From NCBI GenBank assembly GCA_000611775.1, contig KK106983.1, positions 2,414,808-2,478,807 on the forward strand: a stretch of 64,000 nt of DNA, given 5' to 3'. Source of the stretch: Umbilicaria muhlenbergii. Its lineage: Eukaryota; Ascomycota; Lecanoromycetes; Umbilicariales; Umbilicariaceae. Each line of letters starts with the position of its first letter. Position 1 is the first letter of the stretch. The notes beneath the pieces were generated by a model. That model was not told the DNA's origin and searched no databases. It saw only the letters and a program-made list of their open reading frames with translations. Position numbers and translations under genes: made by a program. Shown in pieces: positions 47,601 through 59,626 of this stretch.

Positions 47601-50600
47601 CCTATGCATACACATCAATCATCAACCATAAACTCACTAGTATTGAAGTCCACAATGATTTCAGCAAAGTCATGATTATATCACATCATACATCTTTAAA
47701 TCACATTATTGAGTATGAAGCTGACAGCTGCTTCTTAATCAGCTTGAATCTTCTACAAGCAGGCCTGTCAAAGTTTATTAACTGAATCAAATTGACCTTT
47801 CAGGTTTTACTGACTGTTATTATCACTTACTACATAACTTCTGCTATCACAGTTGAACTGAAACAGCAGTTGTTGAATGATGTCACAGTTTATGAAAATA
47901 CACCTGCTGTCACTGTCATAACTGAGGTCATCAACCACTACCTCACTTTATGAAAGGACAACAGGAATGTTGCTGATGTCTTTAAAAATGAATGAATAAA
48001 AATACTGCTCCTTGATAACTGAAGAGAGCTGTACAAGCCTGAACAAGTCAAGGTATACTCATTAAGCATCAAGGATCATGAGCTCATCAATGAGGCTTTT
48101 GACAAGCTACATGAGTAAGACTGTATGATATGAATGACTTAATCTACACTTTTTACTTATCTCTGCTTTGTGATCTGGAAGACTACCTCAGCTGAATGCA
48201 AAGGTCATGTAGTTGTTGACATTTGAGCTCTGAACTGAATAATCATGCTTAATGCTTATTCAGTCCTCAGTTAAGCAGACATCCTTGCTGCTGTACAAGA
48301 AGCAGATTACATATCAACTGTAAACTGTGCTTCTTTCTTCTATCAATGAAGGGTTAAACTGCAGGACTGACATAAGCTCACAGTCTCTTCTCATTAAGAT
48401 CAAGAGATGTTCAATGTCACTGTTATGAGATATAAAAACTCCTCAGTTTATGTTCAATGAATGATTGACTGCATACTTCAGTCACATCATGACTTCTCCA
48501 GAGCCTATGTGGATGACATCATTATTTACATTAAATTGAAGTCATTAAATGATCATTTAGGACTGCATACTTCAGTCACATCATGACTTCTCCAGAGCCT
48601 ATGTGGATGACATCATTATTTACATTAAATTGAAGTCATTAAATGATCATTTAGGACACCTGAATAAGGTCTTTAATTCCTTAATGAAGAAAAGCATATG
48701 CCTGTTCTTAAAGAAGTCTTTCCTTGACTATCTCATGATTCAATTGCTTGGTCAGCGTGTTGACGCCCTAGGACTCATCACTACTGAAGACAAGTTAATC
48801 ATCATAATTAATATTAAATTTTCACACACGCTTTCTGCCCTCAAGAAGTACCTAGGTATGACTGACTATTTATGTCAATACATATCATATTATGCCATCA
48901 TCATAAAGTCACTGCAGGAATGAAAAATGAGGTTAAATCATGACCTACAAAAGTTATGAGCAGAGAGAAGGTCAGATGAGAAGATCATCAACATTAAAGA
49001 CAACATCTGCAAATCAATGACTGACAGGACTGCTGTTGAGGAACTTATTTCTTTTGAGTTAAACAACTTTCATCAGATGCAAAGTCTCTTCTTTAAACTG
49101 ATTATACTCATTCATTATGACCTGAAGCGTCAGCTCTATGTTGACATGAACACCTCAAAAGAATTTAATTTCAGAGCTCACATCTATCACATGAAGAAAA
49201 GTCATGATTTCATTACAACTTTAAGCTCAAAGAGCATGAAGTTGATACTCTTTCTTAATAAGTCTTTAACTAATGCTGAGACCTGCTATTGACTGACTGA
49301 ACTTGAAGTCACTGACCTTGTATGACTGATATAGAAAATCTGTCACATGCTGAAGTCTGCAGAGAAGCTTATTATCATCTACACTGATCATTTCATCACT
49401 TTAAGCATAGTCCGTCAATTCAGTTTGACATCAATGACATCAATTGACAAGTTGAACCTATGATTAGTCTGCGTCAGTGAATATCTTCAAAGGTTCCGCC
49501 TTGATGTTCAGCACAAAGCAGGCAAGATCAACATCATCTCAGATGCTTTATCTCAACTAATTAGCATTAACACATCTGACTCATTGAATCAGTCACTTGA
49601 TAGCCTTACAGTCAACGCTCTTATAATAGAAATTCACTCCTGACTAACAGACTGAATGACTTAATTGAGACTCAAGGAAGACATCCTTAAAGACTCTTTA
49701 TTAACTGAGTACACCTCAGTTTATTCAGTTATCTTGATTGAAATGAATGAAGCCTTCTGAACCAGACTGCTTGAAGTTTATGATGCAGAATCATGATGAG
49801 ATCACATTCAAATCATGATTTCAGACAATGACGCCCTAGAAGAAAATGCTGTGAAGCTTTCATATCACTTAATTTGAAAGCTCATTTACTTTGATGACTC
49901 TGAACAAGGCCTTCATTTATGCATTCTCACTGATCTCATCAAGGAAGTCTTTCAGCTAGCTCATGATGAGCTAAATCATTCAAGGTATGCCTGCATGCAT
50001 GAACACTTAACATAAAACCTTTACATACACAACCTCTTGAAGCAGCTGCATGATTTCATTAAGTATTGCTCTCAATGTCAGTTAAATTAAACACCCTGAC
50101 ACGCCTCCTATGAATTCATGCAGCTGATACTATCCCTGTCATGACTCTTTCACATCATAATTCTCAATTTCATCCTAGGACTCCTGACCTCAATTGAAGA
50201 TTATGACACAGTCATGTCTGTAACTGACAAGTTCAGCAAGGCAGTCACATTTGTCCTTGATAAGTTCACATGAGGAGGAAGAGAATGAGTGATGCAGTTA
50301 TTAATTAAGCTGAATTTACTAAGATGAGGCCTATCAAATGTTATCATATCAGACTGTGATGTTTGATTTGTAGCAGGCTTGTGAAGAGCAATATTTGAGC
50401 ACCTTCATGTCAATTTATTCTACTCTACTGCTTATCATCCACAGACTGATGACGCCTCTGAAGTCATTAATCAACAGGCTGAAATCACCTTATGCTATTA
50501 CTTAATGATGATGAATAATTTAACTGAGTGGCTCATGATGCTTTCATGACTTCAAGCTGCATTAAATAACTTCTACTGAACTTTCACCTGTCAGACTCTG

Positions 50601-51397
50601 AATGAAGTGCTTTACAGCTTTCACCTGAATGAAGCACTTAATCTACTTCAAACAAACATCTCTACTGAGTCTAACTTTGATCTCATCATGACCGTTGAAG
50701 CTCACTCAACTGATGAAGAACATGCCACTGAATGAGCATAACTTCAAGAAGCTTGAAGGAGAGACTTTTTAATCATCATGTTTAACTACTGATCAAGTCA
50801 TATCAACATGAAGGACGCTATTGCCTGAGTTATTATGTAAGTCAAGTACTACTACAACACAAACTGACAATCATGATTTTTTATCATCAGAGATGAGGTC
50901 TTACTGTGGTTACATCATGAATATAAACTTTCAGGAATCATGAACTGAAAGCTTGAACAACAGTTTATCAGACTGTTCAGAATTACTGAATGAATAAAAT
51001 GTCTTGCTTACCACTTAAACTTACCTCCTGTATGAAAGATTCATGACGTCATCTCAATAGCTCACTTGAAGTCAGTTAACTTTAATGACCTTTACAATCA
51101 ACCTAGGCCTACACACCCCTCTGCTGTAACAGTCAACAGCACTGAAATGAAAGATCACTACAAAGTCAAAAAACTACTTCAGAAGTGAGTAAGCTGTTGA
51201 GGCTGCAGTCATATCACAGAATATCTAGTTCACTGAAAGAAGTACAGGCCAGAGCATGATGCATGATATAACATCAAGAACTTAAAGGAAGTGAAGAAGT
51301 TTATCAGAAAATATGAAGAACATATGATTAAAGAGCAGAAAGAGGCTCTTCCTTAAAGCACATCAAGGTGATGACTTTTCTTCATTTGCTGACATGT

Positions 51398-51564
51398 TGT
51401 TACAGTTATATCATAGCTTGAGTGGTTCACTCTATATGCTCACTCATCATATTGAGCCTAGCGCTGAAACTAGTACTAGCGTAGATTATTTTGCATATAG
51501 CAGGCTTTCACATCATTAGCAGAATTCAATCCTTTTACAACTCACATTTGACTTATGCTTAACA
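51398..51564 (+). repeat. 3' LTR of element C
   Basis: This 167-bp copy has the same length as its partner, nearly identical sequence, and is followed by GTTGT. Confidence 0.93.
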
Positions 51565-51569
51565 GTTGT

Positions 51570-51600
51570 AAGGTGATCACATGAAACTGCATTAAGATAA
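51570..51600. repeat. Repeat B, left copy, last piece
   Basis: The match resumes after element C (ATGAAACTGCATTAAGATAA) and ends near 51600. Confidence 0.65.
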
Positions 51601-52345
51601 AGCTGATCACATGTTTTTACTTAATTATGATGATATTACACCTGGCAGTAAGTTCTTCTTCATAACATAAATATCAAAATCAACATGTTTATTATAAGTT
51701 TAAAACACTTCTTTCTTGTGTTTCTTCTTCATTATCTTTTTTATAACATGTCATCATACTTTTCATGGCTCCTCTGCTGCTCATTAAGTGACATGATGAC
51801 TTCATGATTTTATCTTCATTGCAGAGGTGTTCACTTCATAAAAGAAATATTATGAAGCTTGCAGTTCACAGTTTAATATTCTTTGTGATGTCATACTTCC
51901 TGTCATACATAATATAAATATTGACATAATGTATATAATTCATTAACATCTGAACCCTTGAACTCATAACTGTGAACAATGATGAAAACTTATCTTCATC
52001 AAGTAAGTCTGTTGATCTTCATGCTTAATGTGATGAGAAGAGCTCTGAGGTATCATCATTAATAAATAAACTTATGATGATCAACATCTTCAGAAAGAGA
52101 TGAGGAGACAGAGCAGTGAAATGATTTATTTAATATTTAAAAAGAATTAAACATTTATTTTTAAATGATGTCTCTGACAGGAGTTCTTACTCTATGTGAT
52201 GTTATAATGATATCTCACTGCTGACTTATGTGCAGCAAACTCATCATCATGAACATGTGATTTAAGAGAACCTCAGTCACATGTTATTAAGTACTGCTCA
52301 CTGTGATTCTTGCAGAAGAGTCAGAGTTAATTAATGCTTCATATT
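51601..52345. other. AT-rich DNA between repeat B and element D, no gene
   Basis: About 745 bp lie here without an open frame or recognised domain. If the two B copies are LTRs of one element, this is most of its remaining interior. Confidence 0.5.
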
Positions 52346-52573
52346 TGTAAAACTATAGCATTCCTTACTAGAAAGGGAAGTATAGTTGAGGTTCATGACA
52401 GCATGAGATATAAATGTATAAAAGTTATATGATTTTAATTATATAAAACTAATAATTAAGAAATGAAGATGAGATTAAGCAGTGCAGAGTTTTCATATGA
52501 TTCATGAACACTGTCAAGTCACTTACAGGACATATACTTTACATGAGTTTTAAATTATCATTAACTCATGACA
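52346..52573 (-). repeat. LTR of element D (3' LTR in its own orientation)
   Basis: This 228-bp copy is preceded by ATATT and matches 58952-59179. Confidence 0.92.
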
Positions 52574-53255
52574 ATTACCTCTCCCTTATACAGTGACTCT
52601 TCAGCGCAGAAAGGTGAGTGACTGATAAAAAGCTTAATTAACAATTGAGATGATGACACAGTGTCAGCACTGATTAAGTGAGATAATAATGAAGTGAGTT
52701 AATCACATGACAGTGAAAACTCTAAGGAGTGAAGAGGTGACAGTGAAGTCATGACAGTGAAAGCATAACAGCATTATGATAATGTTATCAAGATCATGAG
52801 TAATAATATCATAATAAAAGCTTCAGAGTATAAGTACTGTCAACTTCTCAGCCTTCTGCTGTCAACTTTTGTGAGAGCAGTGACACATCACTGTCACATC
52901 ATTTACACATCATCAAATTGCATCATAATCATCATTACAACATCAGTTATCATGCCTGTAAGTTAAAGAAGCTGACTTCACAGATGCACTTTTAATGTGA
53001 GGCATTATATAATATTCATTTATTGCAAAATGCTTCATTAATTTATAAACATGACTTCTCAAACCCTTCTGCCTCTGCTGTAGTTGTCATTTCACAGATG
53101 ACATCACTCAGGTCTGTAATGCTTATTTAAATGTTAAATGTGTGTATTGTGTAAACCTGCATAAAGTTTATCTTCTGATAAGTTTAATCTGCTCACTTGT
53201 TGTACATCACTGATGATTTAAGGTTTTTGCACATTTTATACACAAGATAAACATC

Positions 53256-53700
53256 TTGATCTGCTTGATTAATAAAGTTAATGTTGACACTCCTTCACCT
53301 GCCCTCCTGGCTGCCCTCAAGGCGTGTCAAAAGCATTATAATAAGAAGATTACAGTGCATCTCTGTGTTATCAACTGTCATCAGAAGCTGTTGAAATTAA
53401 AGTTTATTATCAAGATCAACTTCCTGCTCTTTAAGCAGCTCAAGTGCATCAACATCACTCTTAAAAGTATTTTGAATATCATGAGATACTTAGTTCAATC
53501 TCATTCTCTTCACCTCTGTCATGATGATTATAATCAGTTAATGCATATTTAATTCTAGAAGCATTTGCCTGCCCTTATTAATGATGATGATGATGACAAT
53601 GATGAGGATTTTTCTCCTTTTGAGGAGTCAGAGGGGTCAGAGGAATCAAAGAAGAATAAAGAAAATAAAAAGAAAAATGATGATGATAAAGATGAGTAAA
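53256..53700 (+). other. Antisense open stretch with acidic tail inside element D
   Basis: On the strand opposite to pol, an open stretch of about 98 codons (53256-53552) is followed, after 53580, by an Asp/Glu/Lys-rich low-complexity run (DDDDDNDEDFSPFEESEG). No domain was recognised. It sits between the pol remains and the 3' LTR, where some gypsy elements carry an extra antisense gene. It is treated as part of the fossil element. Confidence 0.4.
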
Positions 53701-56700
53701 TAATGTTTTACTGATGTTTTGCAGATTTTATATGATAATTCTTTTGCTCTGCTTGAGTTCACTGCTGCAACAGTAATAATATTATGTTTTTTTTATGTCT
53801 TGTTGATGATTCATCTTCTTTAATGAACTTGTCATCTTTAACCTTTGTCATGAATCACTTATAAAATCTTGATAAAATCTGTAAAATCTCTTGAGGAAAA
53901 TTAGAAAAGAGTGTTCTTATGATGTTAATTAAGTTTTTTTAAATCACTTCTTCCTGCACTCTTTTAATTCATTGTTAAAGATTACATGCATTTTCTGCAC
54001 ATCTTTTAAGTTTTTTTTTTAACACTCATTGATCATATTCTTCTGATCAACCCTTTCATCTCACTTTGTACAGGATTTCATTCCTGAATTTTCAGTAATT
54101 TAAAATCTCTTCAACTTTATATTCTTCTTCATCATCAATTAGCTTTGAAGGTGACAGTAATGATTTAAAGTTATTATCAGCTCTGTGCTGATATGACTTT
54201 AAGTAAAAGACATGAAAGACATTATGAATTTAATAAATGAGTGATAAAGTTAATCTGTAAGTCTGCTTCTTTATTAAGTCTTTAATCTGAAATGAGTTAA
54301 TGAATTTATGAGACAGTTTTCTGCTTAAGTGCTTCTGTCATAAGTTTTTCATGAATAACATTATTAAGTCTTTCACATTATAGATCTTGAGTTTATGTTT
54401 GACATCATAATATTTTGTTTAAGATTTAATTATATTTTTTCATCATTGTGACAGTGCTTTCTGTATATCATGAAATCATTTCATTTAATTTTTAACTGCA
54501 GGTACCTCTTTTTTTTAAAGTCATCTTCAACTTCAAATCTTACTTCTGAATGATAAGCATATATAATATAAAAAGAGCTGCACTTTATTGATGCTTGCAT
54601 TTCATTGTTGTAAGTGAATTCTGTTAAAGATAAAAGATTCATTCAGTTGTCTTGTTCATCTGAGCAATAATAATGAAGGTAATGTTTTAAGATTTAATTT
54701 TATCATTCTGTTTATTCATTTATCTGCAGGTGAAAGGCAGTGCTTAGTCAGTATTTTATTCTTAAATAATAATACATTTTCAATCAGAAAGTGCTTGTGA
54801 AAACTGATCTTTAATCAAAGACAGCCCCTTTCAATACATTAAATCAGTATATTATTTCCTTATAAAATAAATCAGTCAACTCTGTTGCTGTAACTGTTTT
54901 CATGATTTGAATATATTGAGCTATTTTTATATATTAATTCATAATCATTAAGATCACATCATAGATGCAACCCTTACACTTACTTAACAACAAGTTAATG
55001 ATAAAATTTATTATAACTTGCTGTCATGATTCTTCTGGCTGAGGCAGCACCTGTAACTTATCATAAAGATGATATTTAAACACTTTCACTCTTTGACAGA
55101 TGTCATATAATGCAACATAATCTTTAACATCCTGACTTATATTAATTTAATAATATTTGTGATCAATTAATTTAAGAGTTCTTTCTACCCTGAAATGCCC
55201 TGTTAAGGCATCATCATGATGATGTTTCAAGATTTCTGCTCTTACTGACTTTTCTTCTGAAATGTATATTTATTCCTCATGAAATAGAAGGCCTTCAGAG
55301 TTAAATCTTCAGAGACTTTCAGCTTTAACCTTGTGCTTCACTGATGTACAATCAGTGTTGCGCATTACTACTACAAATGAATCATCATTTTGTAGAGTTC
55401 AAATTAAATCTCTCAGAGGTAAACTTAGGCTTTCATCAGTTGTTTCATGAATGACAAGATCTCTTATCATCACATGTGAAATGAGTTGTTTGCAATCAAC
55501 AGTTTCAGTGACAGAGTTAAGCTGTTTCACAGTTATATCACAGTCATTATGAGTAAATGTTTTGTCATCACTTCTTCAGCATTTTTTCTGAAGTTTAAAA
55601 TTTTTAATTTTAATCATTCTTCTTACTCCTGTGAGCAACTACCTCACAATAGAGGCATATCTGAGTGAGAATACATTCACAAGAGTGATTAACTTTCTCT
55701 GAAGTGTTAAGAGTAATTTCTTCATGATTTCACTCATCTTTTTAACATCTCTGTAGTCTGATCACCTTGACAGTGCATCAGCAGGGTTGATTTTTTCAAA
55801 CTGATGCAAAATATTGAAATCAAAAGCAGTGAACTTCATTACTCATTATGCTTGCCTGTCATTTAATTCCTTCATGTTCATAAATCCTCATAAATTGTTA
55901 TGATCAGTTAATACCTCTATGATATGACAACTCCCTTTGAGGTAGTGATGTCAATGTTTAAACATTATAATGATGACAAGAAGCTCTTGATCATAAGTTT
56001 CATATTAAATCTCTGAAGGAGACAGCTTTCTTGATCAGAACATAATTAAATGTCACTTCTCATTATTCAACAGCTGAGACAGGATATCAGTGAGCTTAAT
56101 GATTAACATATTCATTTTCACCTGTATTCATAACTTTGAATCAAAGTGAATCAGGATGAGTGCTATTATAAAGACTTCACAGAGGTGATTAAACATCACT
56201 TTTGCATCACTTGAGAATTTAAAAGACTTAAACTTCTTTTCATTCTTGCTATCTTTCATAAGGTTTGTCAAGGGGGCTGCAACTTGTGAATAGCACTTAA
56301 TGAAGCATTTATAAAAGTTCATAAAACTCAGAAAGACTTGTACTTCTTGAAAAGTTCTTAATACTGATCAGTCCTGTATGATGTTTACTCATCATGAATT
56401 TATCACTACACTGTCAGTGATGATAATAAACCCTAGGAATTTCACCTTGATAATGAAGAATTCACACTTCTTAAAGTTCATGTAAAGTTGAAAGCAGCAG
56501 AGTCAGTTTAACACTTGTTTAACATGCTCTCAGTGTTGCACTGATGATTCTGAGTATATAAGAATGTCATCTAAATAAACAACATAAAAGACATTCACAA
56601 GCTCTGTTAATGCTCAGTTGATGTAAGCTTGAAATGTAACTGAAGTGTTGATCAATCTGAAAGACATGATCATATACTTAAAGTGATTGTAACATGTGCA

Positions 56701-58951
56701 GAACATCATTTTTCACTCATCATTCTTCTTTATATAAATACAGTGATAAGTGTTCTTTAAATTTAACTTCATAAATAACTTAACTTCATTAAGCTTATTC
56801 AATGTTTTATTTATAAAAGATAACAGGTGCTTGTTCTTGATGATTATTTTATTCAACTTTTAATAATTAATGCATAAGTGCAGCTCTTCATCTTTTTTTA
56901 AAACAAAAAGAATAAGTGCTCCTGCAGAGTTCATGAAATAATAAATTTAACCTTTTGTTAAAATGTCATTCAGATATTCTCATAGCACCTTTAACTCAGT
57001 ATTAAAGAGTTTATACAAAGAGTCATAAGGTGAATCTGTGCTGTTCAGATTAATTGCATGATCACTGACCTTGTAAAGTGAAAGGAGGTCAGCATTCTCT
57101 GTTGAAAACACATTCACATAATTAATGTATTCCTCAGGTAAAGCTTATGTTATTTTAATACTTTATATGTGCACCTTTGATGCAGCATCATCACTTGAAC
57201 TGACTTATATCATGATGTAAACAGCAGAGTGATCTTGAATCTCTCTTGTAAATTCATCAGATGACTGTAACTCAATAAAATGCTTCTTAATATTAAAGTG
57301 TCACGCCTTCATTCTGCAGTTGATTCACACATGTTCAGTCTTCAATGTAAAAAGTTCAAGGATAAGGGGTGATCTTGACTTATTTAAAGTGTAGAACACA
57401 TGTTCACATTCATGAAATTATTCTCAACTGTCAGTAAATTGATATCACACATGATAAACACTGAAGCAGTAAGCCTTCTGATCATTTAAAAATTAAGATT
57501 AAGGCAACAAGCTCTTCATATGAGTCAATTGATGTTTAATAATAAAGTATTGTAAAATCACATTGACTTCAGCTCCTGTGTTCAATAAAGCTTGCATGAG
57601 TATGACATCATCATTGTAAAGAACTTGTTCATCAACAATTAAATTAAACTTTAAGATTACTTTTGTTCAGTGCTTTAATGACATGAAGCCTTCACTGAAG
57701 TGTTCTCATTTTTTGATGCTGAAACAACTGCAATTAAAGTCTTATTCAGGTCTGAGTTCTTCACAGACTGTGAATAATCAGAGGAATAATATCTCTTCTG
57801 ATTATAATTTTAATAAGTCACATGTGACAAGTCCTTTGTTTCAGGAGCCTTCATTAATTCATTTTCATGTTTATTATTTCACTTGCTCTTCTTCTTGCCC
57901 TCATCAGGCTTGTGATCTTTATTCTCAGCAAACTTCAATGATGACTCAAGTTTACAGCTGAAGATGACTGTCATATTAGAATTTGCTTTCAATTTCATGA
58001 CATCTCTCAACTGTAGGTTATTCTTCAGATGTGCAGTTAAAATGATGATTTCTTTTTAAATTATGAGTAAGTTCTAATAATTCATCAAGGCTGCTCAAAT
58101 CTCAGGCTTTAATTTTGTGAAAAAGTGAGTTCTCATGTGCTCTTCACTGTAAGGAGGTAACTGAGTTTTCAAGATGCTTAAATAATTATTAAAAGTTTAA
58201 ACTGATTAATGAGGTAGTTGAACAGCATCATTATACAATTGAGTGATGTGAAGCTGATGATTCACAGGATCCTCAATAATGTTGAGCAGAAATTTCATAA
58301 AATCATCTTAAATAATAGTGAAATAATTTTTTGTTTCATCATCTTGCAGTCATGCCTCCTTTGATTCATTCTTTAAATATTGCATGATGTAAATCACCTT
58401 ATCTTCCTCATGAGGGAAATCAGTTAAGTTAAAATGAAAGATATTTCTTGCATCTCATATTTAATTCAGGTGCTTTTTCATATTCTTGTCATGATATAAC
58501 AGCAACTCCTTTGCCTGAATTCTTGATTATACATTTTGTATTAACAGCATTTCATCAGCGCGGCGCTTGCTCATTACAGACTCAGTATTCATCAAGTTGA
58601 AGAATCTCTCAGCTGAGGTATCAACATGAGTAGCAGAATCTTTGAGTAAGTTGATTTTTAATGTCAGAACTTTTATTTGAAGCTGTTATAACTTTTATTA
58701 CTTTAAGAGTTCATCTCACTGTCATCTCACTTGCATGATCTCATTATTAATATTGTGCATCATTTCACCTGAGGATCCTTCACTCATGAGGTTCACTTCA
58801 CTGATGTCAGAGGAAATAAGTGATGATTCATGATTATTTTGTTAATTCTTCATTATCATGTCTTGTTCTGCTTTAAAAGTTTAATGTAGTTGATTTCAAG
58901 TTTGCATTTTATCTCAGGCCATCACTCTTTAAAAGGTAAAGTTATTAAAAC

Positions 58952-59179
58952 TGTAAGATTATAATATCTCTTACTAGAAAGGAAAGTATAATTAAGGTTC
59001 ATGACAACATGAGATATAAATATATAGAGGTTATATAATTCTAATTATATAAAACTAATAACTAAGGAATGAAGGTGAGATCAAGCAGTGCAGAGTTTTC
59101 ATGTGACTCATTAACACTGTTAAATCACTTACAGAGTGCATACTTTATATGAGTTCTGAATTGTCACTAACTTATAACA
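58952..59179 (-). repeat. LTR of element D (5' LTR in its own orientation)
   Basis: This 228-bp copy has the same length as its partner and is followed by ATATT. Confidence 0.92.
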
Positions 59180-59203
59180 ATATTATAAGTCAATTCAGCC
59201 TTA

Positions 59204-59626
59204 TGTAAGAGGCTGATCTATAACATGAGGTCATATAAGTATTGAATGAGATGTTGTAAGCAATATAATCATGATAAAGTTAATGCAGTGATAATATGTG
59301 TTTTATTCAGTGAGAAAACTGATTATTAAGAAAGCAGGTTTCTGAACTTTCTTGTAAAGAGTTTTCACTTGATGTCAAGACATTACTCATTAAGTCATCA
59401 TATAAGTGAGTTATAATGATGTACTGTTGTATTGTTGTACTGTTATACTGTTATACTGTCATATTATCATATTATTATATATGATGACTTTGACACAGCA
59501 TTCCTCTTCTTTATAATGCTGTCCCTGGTGTCAATTGACTTTGAATTTATCATTATAGACATCATCATGATAGTCTGATAAATGATTGATCATGTAAAGT
59601 GAGGGTATGAAACTGTGTTAAGATAA
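59204..59626. repeat. Repeat B, intact right copy
   Basis: This ~420-bp sequence spans, without interruption, the A and C insertion sites of the left copy, so it serves as an empty-site reference. It could be the second LTR of an old short element whose remaining interior is about 51.6-52.3 kb, or an independent solo LTR. The exact ends are uncertain. Confidence 0.72.

Larger units (their letters stand above)
44496..51564 (+). mobile_element. Element C: degenerate Ty3/gypsy chromovirus, 7.1 kb
   Basis: Two 167-bp LTRs (44496-44662, 51398-51564) have TG...CA ends and share the target duplication GTTGT (44491-44495, 51565-51569). Coding is on the plus strand: gag-like remains ~45.2-47.0 kb, protease region ~47.1-47.4 kb, reverse transcriptase ~48.1-48.9 kb (VDDIIIY motif), RNase H ~49.1-49.5 kb, and integrase with an HHCC-type zinc region ~49.9-50.1 kb and core to ~50.6 kb. 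A C-terminal chromodomain-like segment lies at ~51.15-51.31 kb (EYLVHW). The chromodomain places it among chromoviruses. It is a fossil with many breaks. Its LTRs look more alike than those of A, so it may be younger, though mutation-driven decay blurs age. Confidence 0.9.
52346..59179 (-). mobile_element. Element D: degenerate Ty3/gypsy LTR retrotransposon, 6.8 kb
   Basis: Two 228-bp LTRs (52346-52573, 58952-59179) start TGTAAR and end in ACA, and share target duplication ATATT (52341-52345, 59180-59184). Coding is on the minus strand: gag remains ~57.6-58.9 kb, reverse transcriptase and RNase H ~55.8-56.9 kb (an open remnant 56128-56322 reads NFYKCFIKCYSQVAAPLTNL, typical of the RT-RNase H joint), and integrase ~54-55 kb. 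The last ~1.4 kb before the 3' LTR (52.6-54.0 kb) is not pol and includes a plus-strand open stretch listed separately. It is a fossil with many breaks. It lies inside repeat B, only ~20 bp from the intact B copy. Confidence 0.88.
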
